A DNA stretch of 64,000 nt from Cytobacillus gottheilii (GCF_001636345.1 NZ_KV440945.1:1394975-1458974); one strand, 5' to 3'; shown: positions 48,798-59,968, counted from the first letter of the stretch. Made by a program: numbers and translations. Notes: generated from the sequence alone by a model not told the origin.

Positions 48798-49011
48798 ATA
48801 GGCGGAAGATTTCCGCTTAAATCGTAAAATCACTTAAAATGTACTTAAATAGACGGAGTAATTCCGACTAACTAACTGAAAAACATGAAAATGGGCGATT
48901 CTAATCAATATAGCCGGAAAATCTCCCCTTATTTTGCTTGAAAATAGGTCAATTTGTGAAATAAGGGTAAAACCTCCGCTTATTTCACTGGTTTCCCCTT
49001 AAATTAAGGGC
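48798..49011. repeat. Degenerate tandem array with short palindromic cores
   Basis: Four to five related units start near 48798, 48849, 48910, 48961 and 49002 (spacings about 51, 61, 51 and 41). Each begins with an ATAG- or ATAAG-like word and a G-rich/C-rich inverted pair, for example GGCGGA..TTCCGC, GACGGA..TTCCG and GGGTAAAACCTCC, followed by an A+T-rich tail. It is much more diverged than the 52-bp arrays. The whole 48672-49195 gap between clpX and lonB lacks genes. Confidence 0.6.
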
Positions 49012-49195
49012 AAAAAAAGTACCTATTCTCTATAGAGGGATTACTAAGAATATAAGAGCTGTTTTTATCAATCAAATAAAGAAATAAAGAACGTATACAA
49101 GTCCTTTCAACGGATTTTTCTTTTTCTGTTTATTCCAACCATGTCGGGGAGATACTAGCAGTTAACAGCTAGATTAAAATTCAGGAGGGAACGAC

Positions 49196-50863
49196 ATGAG
49201 TTGGACGGGGATTGCGTTATTTATTCAATTGTTTTTTGGGATTGTCATTGGGTTGTATTTTTGGAACTTGTTAAAAAGTCAGCGCACGCAAAAAGTATCC
49301 ATAGATCGCGAATCTAAAAAAGAAATGGATCAGTTAAAGAAGATGAGATCCATTTCGCTGACTGAGCCTTTAGCAGAAAAGGTGCGTCCTGCTACATTTG
49401 CTGATATTGTCGGCCAGGAGGACGGAATAAAAGCTTTAAAAGCAGCGCTATGCGGACCGAATCCTCAGCATGTCATTATCTATGGACCGCCTGGTGTCGG
49501 GAAAACAGCAGCTGCAAGATTAGTATTAGAAGAAGCAAAGAAGAATAATAAATCACCATTTAAAGCTTCATCCATATTTATAGAACTTGATGCAACAACA
49601 GCCAGATTTGATGAGCGCGGGATTGCCGATCCATTAATTGGATCTGTCCATGATCCGATTTATCAGGGAGCTGGCGCGATGGGGCAAGCTGGTATTCCTC
49701 AGCCAAAGCAAGGTGCAGTAACAAATGCACATGGCGGAGTTCTGTTCATTGATGAAATTGGAGAGCTTCATTCCATTCAAATGAATAAGCTTTTAAAAGT
49801 CTTGGAAGATCGAAAAGTATTTTTAGAAAGTGCCTATTATAATGAAGAAAACACCCAAATTCCATCGCATATTCACGATATTTTTAAGAACGGGCTTCCT
49901 GCGGATTTCCGTTTAATTGGAGCAACAACAAGGACACCGAGTGAAATCCCTGCTGCCATTCGCTCCCGCTGCATGGAAGTATTTTTCCGTGAGTTATCAG
50001 AGGAAGAAATTGAGTCAGTGGCATTGAAAGCTTCTGAAAAAGTAAAGTTATCAATCAGTAAGAAAGCATTAAGTACACTCGCATCCTACGCGAGAAATGG
50101 CAGAGAATCTGTTAATATGATTCAGATTGCAGCTGGATTAGCGATTACTGAAGAAAGAAATTACATAAAAGACGAAGATATCGAATGGGTTGTTCAATCC
50201 AGTCAGCTCACTCCAAGGATGGAACGGAAAATTGGTGAAAAAGCAGCTGTTGGACTTGTGAATGGGCTCGCTGTGCATGGTCCCAATAGCGGGGCACTGC
50301 TCGATATCGAGGTCACTGTGATTCCTGCCCATGATAAGGGCAGCATCAATATTACGGGTATTGTTGATGAAGAAAGCATTGGCGGACAAGGGAAGTCGAT
50401 TAGACGCAAAAGTATGGCGCGAGGTTCCATTGAAAATGTTTTAACGGTTTTAAGATCAATTGGTGTTCCGGCAGATGAGTATGACATTCATGTTAATTTT
50501 CCAGGCGGAGTGCCGATTGACGGCCCTTCAGCAGGAATTGCAATGGCAACGGGGATCTATTCGGCGATCTATAAGCTGCCAGTTGATCATACCATCGCAA
50601 TGACAGGAGAAATTAGTATTCATGGATTTGTAAAACCTGTTGGCGGTGTGTATCCAAAGATCAAGGCTGCGAAAAAAGCAGGAGCCTCCACAGTCATTAT
50701 CCCGCAGGAAAATCATCAAAGTATACTGCAGGAAATTGACGGCATAACCATTATTCCTGTCAGCCATTTAAGCGAAGTATTTAAAATTGCGATTCAAAAA
50801 GACGGCTATAAAGAACAATTATTATCCATGCCAATCGAACTGTCCAAGAAAGAAAGCATGTAA
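49196..50863 (+). CDS. lonB: ATP-dependent protease LonB
   Basis: 555 residues. An N-terminal membrane helix (about 5-25) replaces the usual Lon substrate domain. Then AAA+ with [12 protein letters not shown] (about 99) and VLFIDEIGEL, and the Lon protease domain with the catalytic Ser in DGPSAGIAMATG (about 444) and Lys in GGVYPKIKAAKKAG (about 487). In B. subtilis LonB is membrane-associated and made in the forespore under sigma-F. I see no convincing sigma-F promoter here. Confidence 0.95.
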   Translation: MSWTGIALFIQLFFGIVIGLYFWNLLKSQRTQKVSIDRESKKEMDQLKKMRSISLTEPLAEKVRPATFADIVGQEDGIKALKAALCGPNPQHVIIYGPPGVGKTAAARLVLEEAKKNNKSPFKASSIFIELDATTARFDERGIADPLIGSVHDPIYQGAGAMGQAGIPQPKQGAVTNAHGGVLFIDEIGELHSIQMNKLLKVLEDRKVFLESAYYNEENTQIPSHIHDIFKNGLPADFRLIGATTRTPSEIPAAIRSRCMEVFFRELSEEEIESVALKASEKVKLSISKKALSTLASYARNGRESVNMIQIAAGLAITEERNYIKDEDIEWVVQSSQLTPRMERKIGEKAAVGLVNGLAVHGPNSGALLDIEVTVIPAHDKGSINITGIVDEESIGGQGKSIRRKSMARGSIENVLTVLRSIGVPADEYDIHVNFPGGVPIDGPSAGIAMATGIYSAIYKLPVDHTIAMTGEISIHGFVKPVGGVYPKIKAAKKAGASTVIIPQENHQSILQEIDGITIIPVSHLSEVFKIAIQKDGYKEQLLSMPIELSKKESM

Positions 50864-50869
50864 TATCCC

Positions 50870-50895
50870 AGCTTGCAGTGTAAGAACTGCAAGCT
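50870..50895 (+). terminator. Hairpin after lonB
   Basis: AGCTTGCAGT and ACTGCAAGCT are perfect complements around a six-base loop; the following GATTTATT is a weak T run. The lonB-lonA gap (50896-51122) holds no gene. Confidence 0.7.
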
Positions 50896-51122
50896 GATTT
50901 ATTGTCTAATTGTCTTCTGTTTCTCCGAATGGAATAGGATAGAGAAGCTTGAGGAAAAATAACGGTACTAGAGGCATAATGAGCCTGTTCTTATTTGATA
51001 CTAAGGCAAGTACGTGAAGAAAGTGGCTAAACAGTCGACACTGCAAGGTAAATAAGATAGAATTGTACAAAGAAATCAGCAATTATTAGGGTTTTAGATT
51101 TGCATTTGGAGGTGCATGAGAA

Positions 51123-53450
51123 ATGACGAAAAAGGAAGAAATCATCGTCCCCCTCCTGCCGCTTAGAGGCTTGCTTGTATATCCGACAATGGTGCTTCAT
51201 TTAGATGTTGGCCGTGAAAAATCAGTACAAGCGCTTGAAAAAGCAATGGTAGATGACCATTTAATCTTCTTAACTACGCAGAAGGATATGTCTATAGATG
51301 ACCCTTCAGAAGACGATTTGTATCACATGGGTACACTGACAAAAGTGAAGCAGATGCTGAAGCTTCCCAATGGTACAATCCGCGTGTTAGTTGAAGGTCT
51401 CAAAAGAGCAGAAGTAATGGAATTTTATGATGAGGATGAATACTACTCCGTTAATGTTGAAGTTCATGAAGATCCCGAATCGAAGGATGTAGAGGATCAG
51501 GCATTAATGAGAACAATGCTTGAATACTTCGAGCAATACATAAAGGTATCGAAAAAGGTATCGGCAGAAACGTATTCATCCGTAACAGATATAGAAGAAC
51601 CAGGCAGGCTAGCAGATATTATTTCATCGCATTTGCCTTTAAAGCTTAAAGAGAAGCAGGATATTCTAGAAACACTTGATGTGAAAGCAAGAATGAATAC
51701 AGTGATTGAAATTATTCATAATGAAAAAGAAGTCCTTAACCTCGAAAAGAAAATTGGCCAGCGCGTAAAGAAATCAATGGAACGAACGCAAAAAGAGTAT
51801 TACCTGCGCGAACAAATGAAGGCCATTCAAAAAGAACTGGGCGATAAAGAAGGCAAGACAGGCGAAATAGCAGACCTGACTGATAAAATTGAGAAGGCAG
51901 GCATGCCGGAGCATATTCAGGAAACAGCATTAAAAGAGCTGGGAAGATACGAAAAAGTACCTTCAAGCTCAGCTGAAAGTGCAGTAATCCGCAATTATAT
52001 CGAATGGCTTATTTCTCTTCCATGGACAAACGCTACAAAAGATGATTTAAACATTCAAAAAGCTGAACGTGTTTTAAACGAAGAGCATTATGGCCTTGAA
52101 AAGGTAAAAGAGCGTGTCTTAGAATATTTGGCTGTTCAAAAGCTTACTAACTCATTAAAAGGCCCGATTCTTTGTTTAGCCGGACCTCCAGGAGTTGGTA
52201 AAACAAGTCTGGCCAAATCAATTGCAAGCTCGTTAAACCGCAATTTTGTGAGAATCTCACTGGGCGGGGTCCGTGATGAATCGGAAATCCGCGGTCATAG
52301 ACGTACGTACGTTGGAGCCATGCCAGGACGGATTATTCAAGGGATGAAAAAAGCCGGCACCATCAATCCAGTCTTTTTATTAGATGAGATTGATAAAATG
52401 TCCAGTGATTTTCGCGGAGATCCATCATCTGCCATGCTTGAAGTATTAGATCCTGAACAAAACCATAATTTCAGCGATCATTATATTGAAGAAACCTATG
52501 ACTTATCAAAAGTGATGTTCATTGCCACAGCAAATAATTTAAGCACAATTCCCGGTCCGCTCTTAGACCGTATGGAAATCATTACAATTGCCGGATATAC
52601 GGAACTGGAAAAAATCCATATTGCCAAGGATCACCTTCTTCCGAAACAGGTGAAGGAGCATGGTCTGACAAAAGGACAGCTGCAGATTCGCGAAGATGGC
52701 ATTCAAACGCTTGTCAGATACTATACGCGTGAAGCTGGGGTCCGGAGTTTAGAGCGCCAGCTTGCGACAATCGCCAGAAAAACAGCTAAAATCATTGTTT
52801 CTGGTGAAAAGAAAAAAGTTATTATCTCAAGCAAAAATGTCGAAGAATTTCTTGGTAAAGCCAAATTCCGTTATGGACAAGCAGAACTAGAGGATCAAGT
52901 AGGGGTTGCTACAGGACTAGCTTACACAACAGTAGGTGGAGACACCCTGCAAATTGAGGTCTCGCTTTCTCCTGGAAAAGGAAAACTTGTTTTAACAGGA
53001 AAGCTTGGAGACGTTATGAAGGAATCTGCTCAGGCAGCATTCAGCTATGTTCGCTCAAAAGCGGCTGAGCTTGATATTGATGAAAAATTTCATGAAAAAT
53101 ATGATATTCATATTCATGTTCCAGAAGGTGCTGTTCCTAAGGATGGACCATCTGCTGGGATTACCATCGCGACAGCACTTGTTTCAGCTCTTACTGGGAG
53201 ATCGATCCGCAAAGAGGTTGGCATGACAGGTGAGATTACGTTAAGGGGCCGTGTGCTTCCTATTGGCGGCTTGAAGGAGAAGTCGCTTAGTGCACATCGT
53301 GCGGGTTTAAGAAAGATCATCCTGCCAAAGGATAATGAAAAGGATATTGATGATATCCCTGAAAGTGTGAGAAGTGAACTTGATTTTGTGCTTGTTTCTC
53401 ATTTAGATGAAGTGCTGAAGCACGCATTGAATGGTGGTTTGCATTCATGA
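51123..53450 (+). CDS. lonA: ATP-dependent protease LonA
   Basis: Cytosolic quality-control and regulatory protease. 775 residues: Lon substrate-binding N-domain ([23 protein letters not shown]), coiled linker, AAA+ Walker [16 protein letters not shown] (about 354), and protease domain with the catalytic Ser in [13 protein letters not shown] (about 677) and Lys in [14 protein letters not shown] (about 719). SD GGAGGTG. It overlaps engB by 4 nt. Confidence 0.97.
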   Translation: MTKKEEIIVPLLPLRGLLVYPTMVLHLDVGREKSVQALEKAMVDDHLIFLTTQKDMSIDDPSEDDLYHMGTLTKVKQMLKLPNGTIRVLVEGLKRAEVMEFYDEDEYYSVNVEVHEDPESKDVEDQALMRTMLEYFEQYIKVSKKVSAETYSSVTDIEEPGRLADIISSHLPLKLKEKQDILETLDVKARMNTVIEIIHNEKEVLNLEKKIGQRVKKSMERTQKEYYLREQMKAIQKELGDKEGKTGEIADLTDKIEKAGMPEHIQETALKELGRYEKVPSSSAESAVIRNYIEWLISLPWTNATKDDLNIQKAERVLNEEHYGLEKVKERVLEYLAVQKLTNSLKGPILCLAGPPGVGKTSLAKSIASSLNRNFVRISLGGVRDESEIRGHRRTYVGAMPGRIIQGMKKAGTINPVFLLDEIDKMSSDFRGDPSSAMLEVLDPEQNHNFSDHYIEETYDLSKVMFIATANNLSTIPGPLLDRMEIITIAGYTELEKIHIAKDHLLPKQVKEHGLTKGQLQIREDGIQTLVRYYTREAGVRSLERQLATIARKTAKIIVSGEKKKVIISSKNVEEFLGKAKFRYGQAELEDQVGVATGLAYTTVGGDTLQIEVSLSPGKGKLVLTGKLGDVMKESAQAAFSYVRSKAAELDIDEKFHEKYDIHIHVPEGAVPKDGPSAGITIATALVSALTGRSIRKEVGMTGEITLRGRVLPIGGLKEKSLSAHRAGLRKIILPKDNEKDIDDIPESVRSELDFVLVSHLDEVLKHALNGGLHS

Positions 53451-54037
53451 AGGTAGTATCATCAGAAATTGTTATCAGTGCCGTTAAACCCGATCAATAT
53501 CCTGAAAGTAATCTGCCTGAATTTGCACTGGCAGGGAGATCCAATGTCGGGAAATCATCATTTATTAATAAAATGCTAAACCGAAAAGCACTTGCCCGCA
53601 TTTCTTCTAAACCTGGAAAGACACAAACCTTGAATTTTTATTTAATCAATGAAATTCTTCACTTTGTGGATGTTCCGGGATACGGATACGCAAAAGTTTC
53701 CAAGAAAGAGCGGGAAGCTTGGGGCAAAATGATTGAAACATACTTAACATCAAGGGAGCAGCTCAAAGCTGTAGTCCTGATTGTCGATCTGCGTCATCCT
53801 CCTACAAACGATGATGTGATGATGTATGAATTTTTAAAGCATTATAATATTCCATGTGTAATCATTGCCACCAAAGCGGATAAGATTCCGAAATCAAAAT
53901 GGCAAAAGCATCTAAAGGTTACAAAAGAAACATTAGATCTGGACCCGCAAGATTCTGTTGTTCTATTTTCATCTGAAACCGGTCAAGGAAAAGATGAAGC
54001 ATGGTCAATCTTAAAAGGGTATATGAGACAGGGATAG
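53447..54037 (+). CDS. engB: Ribosome-biogenesis GTP-binding protein EngB (YsxC)
   Basis: Essential GTPase for assembly of the large ribosomal subunit in B. subtilis. 196 residues with G1 [13 protein letters not shown], the switch-I region [16 protein letters not shown]3 [12 protein letters not shown] and G4 [12 protein letters not shown]. It starts at an ATGA overlap with lonA, the conserved lonA-ysxC arrangement. Confidence 0.96.
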   Translation: MKVVSSEIVISAVKPDQYPESNLPEFALAGRSNVGKSSFINKMLNRKALARISSKPGKTQTLNFYLINEILHFVDVPGYGYAKVSKKEREAWGKMIETYLTSREQLKAVVLIVDLRHPPTNDDVMMYEFLKHYNIPCVIIATKADKIPKSKWQKHLKVTKETLDLDPQDSVVLFSSETGQGKDEAWSILKGYMRQG

Positions 54038-54043
54038 TTGGAT

Positions 54044-54082
54044 AAAGGAGTATGGCAAATTATTGCCTGCTCCTTTTTTTAT
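54044..54082 (+). terminator. Terminator after engB
   Basis: AAAGGAG..GGCAA pairs with TTGCC..CTCCTTT, followed by TTTTATTTT. Confidence 0.9.
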
Positions 54083-54154
54083 TTTCAGCAAACATTTTAA
54101 TGACATAATTGTTCAATCAGCCCGATAAAATTGAAATAAAAGGAGAGATTGTGT

Positions 54155-54445
54155 ATGTGGAAATCATTCTTTATTGGAATTGGATTGGGTTTGGCTTTTA
54201 TTATTTTAGCTTTTTTAACAGATCATTCTATGTTATTTAGCTATATAACAGGAGGTTTAGCTCTTATTGCTCTGCTGATCAGCGGTATTGCGACTAATCG
54301 CTGGAGTAAGGAAAAATCAAATGCAGGGTCAACAGATGTTATAAAAGTAAGTACCGAACCAGTTAGAAACAGCAAAAGTATGTATCGCCTCGCTCTATTC
54401 AGTGCCCCGCTTTTAATCACCACATTATTTCTATATTTTACTTAA
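54155..54445 (+). CDS. DUF5316-like small membrane protein
   Basis: 96 residues with two hydrophobic helices at the N-terminus (about 4-25 and 28-48), a polar linker and a third helix at the C-terminus (about 75-95). The start ATG 54155 lies 7 nt after AGGAGAG; an in-frame TTG two codons earlier is less well placed. Composition and layout suit the DUF5316 family of Bacillus. Function is unknown. It stands alone between engB and the ABC transporter. Confidence 0.6.
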   Translation: MWKSFFIGIGLGLAFIILAFLTDHSMLFSYITGGLALIALLISGIATNRWSKEKSNAGSTDVIKVSTEPVRNSKSMYRLALFSAPLLITTLFLYFT

Positions 54446-54643
54446 GAGAATACTAAGTTCATAAGAATACGGAAGGAAAACCACTTATATCCATGAATTA
54501 GTATCTGTGAAGTTAACAGAAACTGGCATAGAGTTAATTAAGGTGAATTATCACAAAATATGAATTTTGAGATAATTCTGTTTGATTGTTAAGGTTAAAG
54601 GGTAAGAATTTTAAGCAGAACAAAAAAAGGGGGAATAAGGAAA

Positions 54644-55426
54644 ATGCAAATCTTTAAAAAAGGCATCTACGGAATATTGCTTGTTATGATTCTTTCAGCA
54701 TGTGGTGCGGAAGAGGCGTCTTCTGGCGGAAAAGCATTAGTGGATGAAGGAAAATTTACATATGCTTCTTCTGGTGAATTTAATCCGTTTTCTGTAACAG
54801 AAGCAGATGGAACCATGACTGGGTTTGATATTGAAGTCGGAGAAGCTGTAGCAGAAGAACTTGGACTGGAACCGGTTCAGAAGAAAACAAAATTTGGCGG
54901 AATTGTAGAAGGTGTGAAAGCTGGCCGCTATGACGCAGCAGTTGCAAGTCATACGATCACAGAGGAACGACTAAAGGCAGTCGACTTTTCAATTCCGTAT
55001 TATTATTCAGGACCGCAAATCTTTGTGCGTCCAGATAGTTCAGTCGAAACACTTGAGGATCTGGCTGATTTAGAAGTGGCTGTTGCAAAAGGAACGACAT
55101 ATGCTGAAGAAGTTTTGCCTGTAACCGATAATGTTAAATACTATGATAGTGATGTAGTCGCTTTAGAAGCATTGAGTAAAGGGAAGCATGACGCGGTTGT
55201 GACAGACTTTATTACCGGCAAGGAAGCGATCGGATCTGGAATGACGATTGAAGGACGTGATTTGCTGGGTGTTGGCGAGCAGGCCATTGCAGTCAGCAAG
55301 GATAATCCTGAATTGCTGGAAGAAATAAATGCAGCGCTTGAGAAACTGCACGAAAATGGAACATTGAAGGAAATCAGTGAGAAATATATCGGTGAAGATA
55401 TTACAGTGAATCCTGAAGATGAATAA
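54644..55426 (+). CDS. Polar amino-acid ABC transporter, substrate-binding lipoprotein
   Basis: 260 residues. Lipobox LSAC with Cys20, then a family-3 (PBPb) binding domain: FNPFSVTEADGTMTGFDIEVGEAVAEELG, KAGRYDAAVASHTITEERLKAVDFSIPYYYSGPQIFV, AVAKGTTY and DAVVTDFITG. The ligand, an amino acid such as cystine, glutamine or arginine, cannot be fixed from this. Operon with the permease and ATPase genes that follow, separated from them by a hairpin. Confidence 0.88.
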   Translation: MQIFKKGIYGILLVMILSACGAEEASSGGKALVDEGKFTYASSGEFNPFSVTEADGTMTGFDIEVGEAVAEELGLEPVQKKTKFGGIVEGVKAGRYDAAVASHTITEERLKAVDFSIPYYYSGPQIFVRPDSSVETLEDLADLEVAVAKGTTYAEEVLPVTDNVKYYDSDVVALEALSKGKHDAVVTDFITGKEAIGSGMTIEGRDLLGVGEQAIAVSKDNPELLEEINAALEKLHENGTLKEISEKYIGEDITVNPEDE

Positions 55427-55434
55427 ACCATTTG

Positions 55435-55463
55435 AGGCGGATGTTCGAAAGCATCCGCCTTTT
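55435..55463 (+). terminator. Attenuating hairpin between binding protein and permease
   Basis: AGGCGGATG and CATCCGCCT are perfect complements followed by only TTTT. Partial termination here would yield more binding protein than permease, as is common in such operons. Confidence 0.7.
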
Positions 55464-55489
55464 ACAATGTTTTAAAGGAGGGAAAATGA

Positions 55490-56137
55490 ATGGATTGGTT
55501 AACAACGTTTATTGATACAGCACCGATCTTTTTAAAAGGGATGCTGCTTACGTTTCAGCTGACAGTTGTCTCGGTCATTATTGCCATTGCAGTCGGGCTG
55601 CTGTTTGCATTTTTAAAAATCTCCAAGATAAAAATACTTGAAGTAATTGCTGATGTATATATATTTGTCGTGCGCGGAACTCCGCTTGTTGTCCAAATCT
55701 TTATCTTTTATTTTGGTTTGACCTCGCTCAATATTTCAGATTTCTGGGCTGTTGTGCTCGGACTGGCCTTCCATAACGGTGCTTATATTGCTGAAATATT
55801 TAGAGGGGCTATTCAATCCATTGACAAAGGTCAAATGGAAGCCGGCAGATCACTTGGGATGACAAGGAGCCTGGCTATGCGGAGAATTATTCTTCCGCAG
55901 GCAAGCAGAAGGGCACTTCCTCCACTTGGAAACCAGTTCATTATTGCGTTAAAGGATTCTTCACTTGCATCCTTCATAGGAATGTATGAATTATTTAATG
56001 TTGCCACAACACAAGGTTCCATTTCCTATGACTATATGACTTATTTATTAATTGTTGCCGTCTACTACTTAGTACTTGTCTTGTTCTTCTCTATTATTGT
56101 CAGCTTAATTGAAAAAAGAATGTCCATAAGTGATTAA
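55490..56137 (+). CDS. Amino-acid ABC transporter permease
   Basis: 215 residues of the HisM/GlnP type: five hydrophobic helices, the early motif [18 protein letters not shown], and the ATPase-contact EAA loop [46 protein letters not shown]. The ATPase gene begins 13 nt later. Confidence 0.93.
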   Translation: MDWLTTFIDTAPIFLKGMLLTFQLTVVSVIIAIAVGLLFAFLKISKIKILEVIADVYIFVVRGTPLVVQIFIFYFGLTSLNISDFWAVVLGLAFHNGAYIAEIFRGAIQSIDKGQMEAGRSLGMTRSLAMRRIILPQASRRALPPLGNQFIIALKDSSLASFIGMYELFNVATTQGSISYDYMTYLLIVAVYYLVLVLFFSIIVSLIEKRMSISD

Positions 56138-56150
56138 GGAGGTGTCTATA

Positions 56151-56888
56151 ATGACTAAGTCAATTATTGTTGAAGTAAACAAGCTGAATAAATCTTTTGG
56201 TGATCTCCATGTGTTAAAGGATATCGATTTGACTGTAAAGGAAAGTGATGTCGTTTGTTTAATTGGGGCAAGCGGATCTGGTAAGAGCACATTACTGCGC
56301 TGTTTAAACTTTCTTGAAATGAAGGACAGCGGCAGTATAAGTATTGAAAGTGAAGAGATAGATCAGCACACACATGATTTAAATGCAGTAAGACAAAAGG
56401 TAGGCATGGTCTTTCAGCATTTTCATCTTTTTCCGCATAAAACGGTTCTGGAGAATGTGATGGAAGCGCCATTACATGTGAAAAAGCAGCCAAAAGTGCA
56501 AGTGAAAAAAGAAGCACAGGAATTATTAAAAAAAGTTGGACTTTCAGATAAAGAGAATGTGTATCCTTCAAAGCTCTCAGGCGGTCAAAAACAGCGGGTT
56601 GCCATTGCCAGGGCTTTAGCAATGAAACCGGATATCATGCTCTTTGATGAACCGACTTCTGCGCTGGATCCAGAGCTGGTCGGTGAGGTTTTAACGACCA
56701 TGAAAGAGCTGGCGGAAGAAGGAATGACCATGGTCGTGGTCACACATGAAATGGGTTTTGCCAAGGAAGTTGCAGACTGGGCTGTCTATATGCATGACGG
56801 ACGAATTGTAGAAGTGGGCCATCCGGATGAACTTTTTACAGCGCCAAAGGAAGAAAGAACGAAAAACTTTTTAGATTCTGTATTGTAA
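56151..56888 (+). CDS. Amino-acid ABC transporter ATP-binding protein
   Basis: 245 residues: Walker [17 protein letters not shown]-loop [11 protein letters not shown], signature [17 protein letters not shown], Walker [17 protein letters not shown] and H-loop [13 protein letters not shown], the GlnQ type. ATG 56151 follows AAGGAGGTG; a longer frame starts within the permease gene and lacks an SD. Confidence 0.95.
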   Translation: MTKSIIVEVNKLNKSFGDLHVLKDIDLTVKESDVVCLIGASGSGKSTLLRCLNFLEMKDSGSISIESEEIDQHTHDLNAVRQKVGMVFQHFHLFPHKTVLENVMEAPLHVKKQPKVQVKKEAQELLKKVGLSDKENVYPSKLSGGQKQRVAIARALAMKPDIMLFDEPTSALDPELVGEVLTTMKELAEEGMTMVVVTHEMGFAKEVADWAVYMHDGRIVEVGHPDELFTAPKEERTKNFLDSVL

Positions 56889-56903
56889 AAAGTGTTTAGA
56901 TAA

Positions 56904-56943
56904 AAAAGGACGGGGAAAGATAACGTAAACTCCCTGTCCTTTT
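56904..56943. terminator. Terminator between the ABC operon and the convergent membrane gene
   Basis: AAAAGGACGGGGA pairs with TCCCTGTCCTTTT; A and T runs on the two arms allow use from both sides. Confidence 0.8.
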
Positions 56944-56985
56944 GCATTTACAGTTTATGATTACTTGGTTTATAGCAGCTGAACA

Positions 56986-57468
56986 TTATTTCTTCTTAAT
57001 TAGGAGAAACAGCCCGGCAACCATTAATAGCAGCGGCCAAAATCTCCAAGCAGTTGAAACGCTGCTTGGTAAAATACCAAGCCATCCCAGTATAGTGTCG
57101 TAGAAAAGCAGGAGAACAGCAAGAATTAAAAAAAGGAACCCTTGAAAAAGACCTGCACCTGTCTTTAAATAACGAAGCAAAAAGGCTAAAGCGATGATTA
57201 AAATAAAGCTTCCAATATGGTCCGGCCAAATTTCCAATCTATTAACTATATGAAAATGCACCCCAAAACCAGTGAGAATGACTCCTGGGAGAATCGCTTC
57301 ATAATCTTTTGCTCCATAGCCCTGAATTAAAAAAGCAATGCCGACAATAATTAATAATGTTGGCCAAGAGTATAATGGCTGTAATAAAGAGATATTTAAC
57401 TGCTGCAGAAAAAAATAGGCTCCAAATCCGAGCAGAATCATCCCTGGAAAGAGACGCTGATTTCGCAT
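56986..57468 (-). CDS. LiaI/LiaF-type transmembrane protein
   Basis: 160 residues with about six to seven short hydrophobic segments in repeated pairs of the form LFPGMILLGFGAYFFLQQ, SWPTLLIIVGIAFLIQG, ILPGVILTGFGVHFH, FWPLLLMVAGLFLLIKKK. This W-P-x-L-L-I-x-x-G pattern is typical of LiaI-LiaF-like membrane domains. No soluble LiaF domain is present. Function is unknown. It occupies the place of ysxD between engB and hemA, but I cannot confirm homology to that gene. Confidence 0.6.
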   Translation of the reverse strand: MRNQRLFPGMILLGFGAYFFLQQLNISLLQPLYSWPTLLIIVGIAFLIQGYGAKDYEAILPGVILTGFGVHFHIVNRLEIWPDHIGSFILIIALAFLLRYLKTGAGLFQGFLFLILAVLLLFYDTILGWLGILPSSVSTAWRFWPLLLMVAGLFLLIKKK

Positions 57469-57775
57469 ATATTTTCACCACTTTCGGTCATGTTTACTTG
57501 AATATAAGTGTGATATTTGTTACTGTACATAAGGGAGTATTTCGATCTATTTATTATGTAAGCAAGATGCTGTTGATCTTGCTAGAAGCTATATAATTGG
57601 CTTCTTTACCATATTATCAGATTTTGTGCTGTTTGCACGGTAAATCTGTAACACTGCAAACATATATAGATAAACTTAAGTTCATAATCTGTTCACATGT
57701 TCGTGACGGATTTATGTCTAGAAGTGATATAATTAGAGTAGCGAACTATGTAATCATTCTGGGGGTGTCAATTTC
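57469..57775. promoter_or_regulatory. Divergent promoter region before hemA
   Basis: A 307-bp A+T-rich gap. TATAAT at 57728-57733 with GTGACG about 20 bp upstream is the best candidate hemA promoter. I see no clear PerR box (TTATAATNATTATAA), although hemA is PerR-controlled in B. subtilis. The short frames here lack SDs. Confidence 0.45.
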
Positions 57776-59122
57776 ATGCATATTTTAGTTGTTGGTCTTA
57801 ACTACAGAACTGCCCCTGTAGAGATACGAGAACGTTTAACATTCAATCCTGCGCAGCTTGGGGAAGCAATGCAGGCTTTGCAACAGAAAAAGAGCATTCT
57901 TGAAAACGTTGTTATTTCAACGTGTAATCGTACGGAAATATATGCGGTTGTCGACCAGATCCATACTGGCCGTTACTATATAAAAGAGTTTCTATCAGAA
58001 TGGTTCCAAATTGAGCAAAGTGAATTTTCTCCGTTCTTATTCATATATGAGCAAGAAGGGGCAATGGAACACTTATTTAAAGTATCATGCGGTCTTAATT
58101 CTATGGTGCTTGGCGAAACACAGATTCTTGGACAAGTGCGTTCAAGCTTTTTGCAGGCACAAGAAGAAAAAACGACAGGTACAATCTTTAATCAGCTATT
58201 TAAGCAGGCTGTCACATTAGGAAAAAGAGCACATTCTGAAACGGATATTGGAGCTAACGCGGTATCTGTCAGCTATGCAGCTGTTGAGCTGGCTAAGAAG
58301 ATCTTTGGCTCTCTTGAAAACAAGCATGTGCTGATTCTTGGTGCCGGTAAAATGGGTGAGCTTGCGATTCAGAACCTATATTCAAATGGAGCTAAGAAAG
58401 TTACGGTTATTAATAGAACATTTGAAAAAGCACAGAATCTTGCCAGCCGTTATGATGGACAAGCAAAATCGCTGCAGGAGCTGCAATGCGCTCTTGTTGA
58501 AGCGGATATACTAATTAGCTCTACCGGTGCTAAAGGATTTGTAGTTACGAAAGAGTTAATGGAAACCGTAGAAAGAATGCGCAAAGGCCAGCCGCTATTT
58601 ATGGTAGATATCGCTGTGCCGCGTGACCTTGATCCTTCTTTAACAGAGCTTGATAGTGTGTTCTTATATGATATTGATGATTTAGAAGGCATTGTTCAGG
58701 CTAACTTGGCTGAACGGGAAAAAGCAGCTGAAACGATTCAGCTTATGATTGAAGCTGAAATTGTTGACTTTAAGCAATGGCTAAACATGCTTGGAGTTGT
58801 GCCTGTTATTTCTGCTTTAAGAGAAAAGGCGTTGACGATTCAAGCAGAGACAATGATGAGCATCGAGAGAAAGATGCCGCATTTGAGCGATCGTGACAAA
58901 AAAGTATTGAATAAGCATACGAAAAGCATTATTAATCAGCTATTAAAAGATCCGATTCTTCAGGCGAAAGAATTAGCTGGACGCAAGGATGCAGAAGAGG
59001 CATTAGACCTTTTTGTGAAGATCTTTAATATAGAAGATATTGTTTCAGCCCATGAAAACGTGAAAACGGAACAGGCTAGTCAAACTCGGACTATAGTTCC
59101 GCAGCCTTCCTTACAAGTATAG
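57776..59122 (+). CDS. hemA: Glutamyl-tRNA reductase
   Basis: Reduces glutamyl-tRNA to glutamate-1-semialdehyde, the entry to haem synthesis by the C5 route. 448 residues: [21 protein letters not shown], the catalytic Cys in [12 protein letters not shown] (about Cys50), [16 protein letters not shown], the NADPH fold [18 protein letters not shown] and a C-terminal dimerisation helix. SD GGGGGTG. First of hemAXCDBL. Confidence 0.96.
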   Translation: MHILVVGLNYRTAPVEIRERLTFNPAQLGEAMQALQQKKSILENVVISTCNRTEIYAVVDQIHTGRYYIKEFLSEWFQIEQSEFSPFLFIYEQEGAMEHLFKVSCGLNSMVLGETQILGQVRSSFLQAQEEKTTGTIFNQLFKQAVTLGKRAHSETDIGANAVSVSYAAVELAKKIFGSLENKHVLILGAGKMGELAIQNLYSNGAKKVTVINRTFEKAQNLASRYDGQAKSLQELQCALVEADILISSTGAKGFVVTKELMETVERMRKGQPLFMVDIAVPRDLDPSLTELDSVFLYDIDDLEGIVQANLAEREKAAETIQLMIEAEIVDFKQWLNMLGVVPVISALREKALTIQAETMMSIERKMPHLSDRDKKVLNKHTKSIINQLLKDPILQAKELAGRKDAEEALDLFVKIFNIEDIVSAHENVKTEQASQTRTIVPQPSLQV

Positions 59123-59134
59123 TGAGGTCTGGCC

Positions 59135-59968
59135 ATGTTTGACATCTATATGACGAGGCTGCATGAATTTACGGTTATTCTGTATGCTTTATGTGTACTC
59201 TTATATTTTATCGATTTTCTTCATAATAACCGGAAGGCGAACCGAGCTGCCTTCTGGTTACTTTCATTTGTATGGGTTTTACAAACGCTCTTTTTAATTC
59301 TATATATGTTCGAAACAGGCAGATTTCCTGTGCTGACGATCTTTGAAGGTTTATACTTTTACGCATGGGTGCTAATATCTCTGTCACTTGCCATTAATAC
59401 GTTGCTGCGTGTGGATTTTACTGTGTTTTTTACTAACATCATCGGTTTTATTTTTATGGCGATTCACACATTTGCTCCCGTACAATTTGAGTCAACCGTA
59501 CTCGCTGGCAGGTTAATGTCAGAGTTATTATTTATTCACATAACAGTAGCCATACTATCTTATGGAGCATTTGGCTTATCATTTGTGTTTTCGCTCCTTT
59601 ATTTAATTCAATATGATCTTTTAAAAAGAAAGAAATGGAATTCCCGCCTTGTGCGGTTATCTGATTTAGCGAAACTGGAACATATGTCATATGTATTGGC
59701 TGTGATTGGGGTTCCGTTATTGATGATTAGCCTTATACTTGGTGTACAATGGGCATATATAAAGCTTCCCGATATGTCCTGGCTTGATTCGAAAGTAGTT
59801 GGTTCATTTCTAGTGCTGATTCTATATAGCATCTATTTGTACCTTCGAGTAGGCAAGGGCTTCTATGGTAAGAAACTGGCTTATTGGAATGCTGCCGCTT
59901 TTCTAGTTGTATTAATTAACTTTTTCTTATTTGGAAAATTATCATCTTTCCATTTTTGGGATCAATAA
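59135..59968 (+). CDS. hemX: HemX, membrane protein of the haem operon (CcsA-like)
   Basis: 277 residues with about eight hydrophobic helices, related to cytochrome c assembly (CcsA/ResC) proteins: FEGLYFYAWVLISLSLAIN, HITVAILSYGAFGLSFVFSLLYLIQY. B. subtilis HemX lowers the amount of HemA. It begins 12 nt after hemA and precedes hemC. Confidence 0.92.
   Translation: MFDIYMTRLHEFTVILYALCVLLYFIDFLHNNRKANRAAFWLLSFVWVLQTLFLILYMFETGRFPVLTIFEGLYFYAWVLISLSLAINTLLRVDFTVFFTNIIGFIFMAIHTFAPVQFESTVLAGRLMSELLFIHITVAILSYGAFGLSFVFSLLYLIQYDLLKRKKWNSRLVRLSDLAKLEHMSYVLAVIGVPLLMISLILGVQWAYIKLPDMSWLDSKVVGSFLVLILYSIYLYLRVGKGFYGKKLAYWNAAAFLVVLINFFLFGKLSSFHFWDQ

Noticed and set aside
49095..49130. Sigma-F promoter for lonB (GTATA near 49095)
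   Set aside because: The -35-like GTATA is present, but the downstream GGATTTTTC lacks the adenines of the sigma-F -10.
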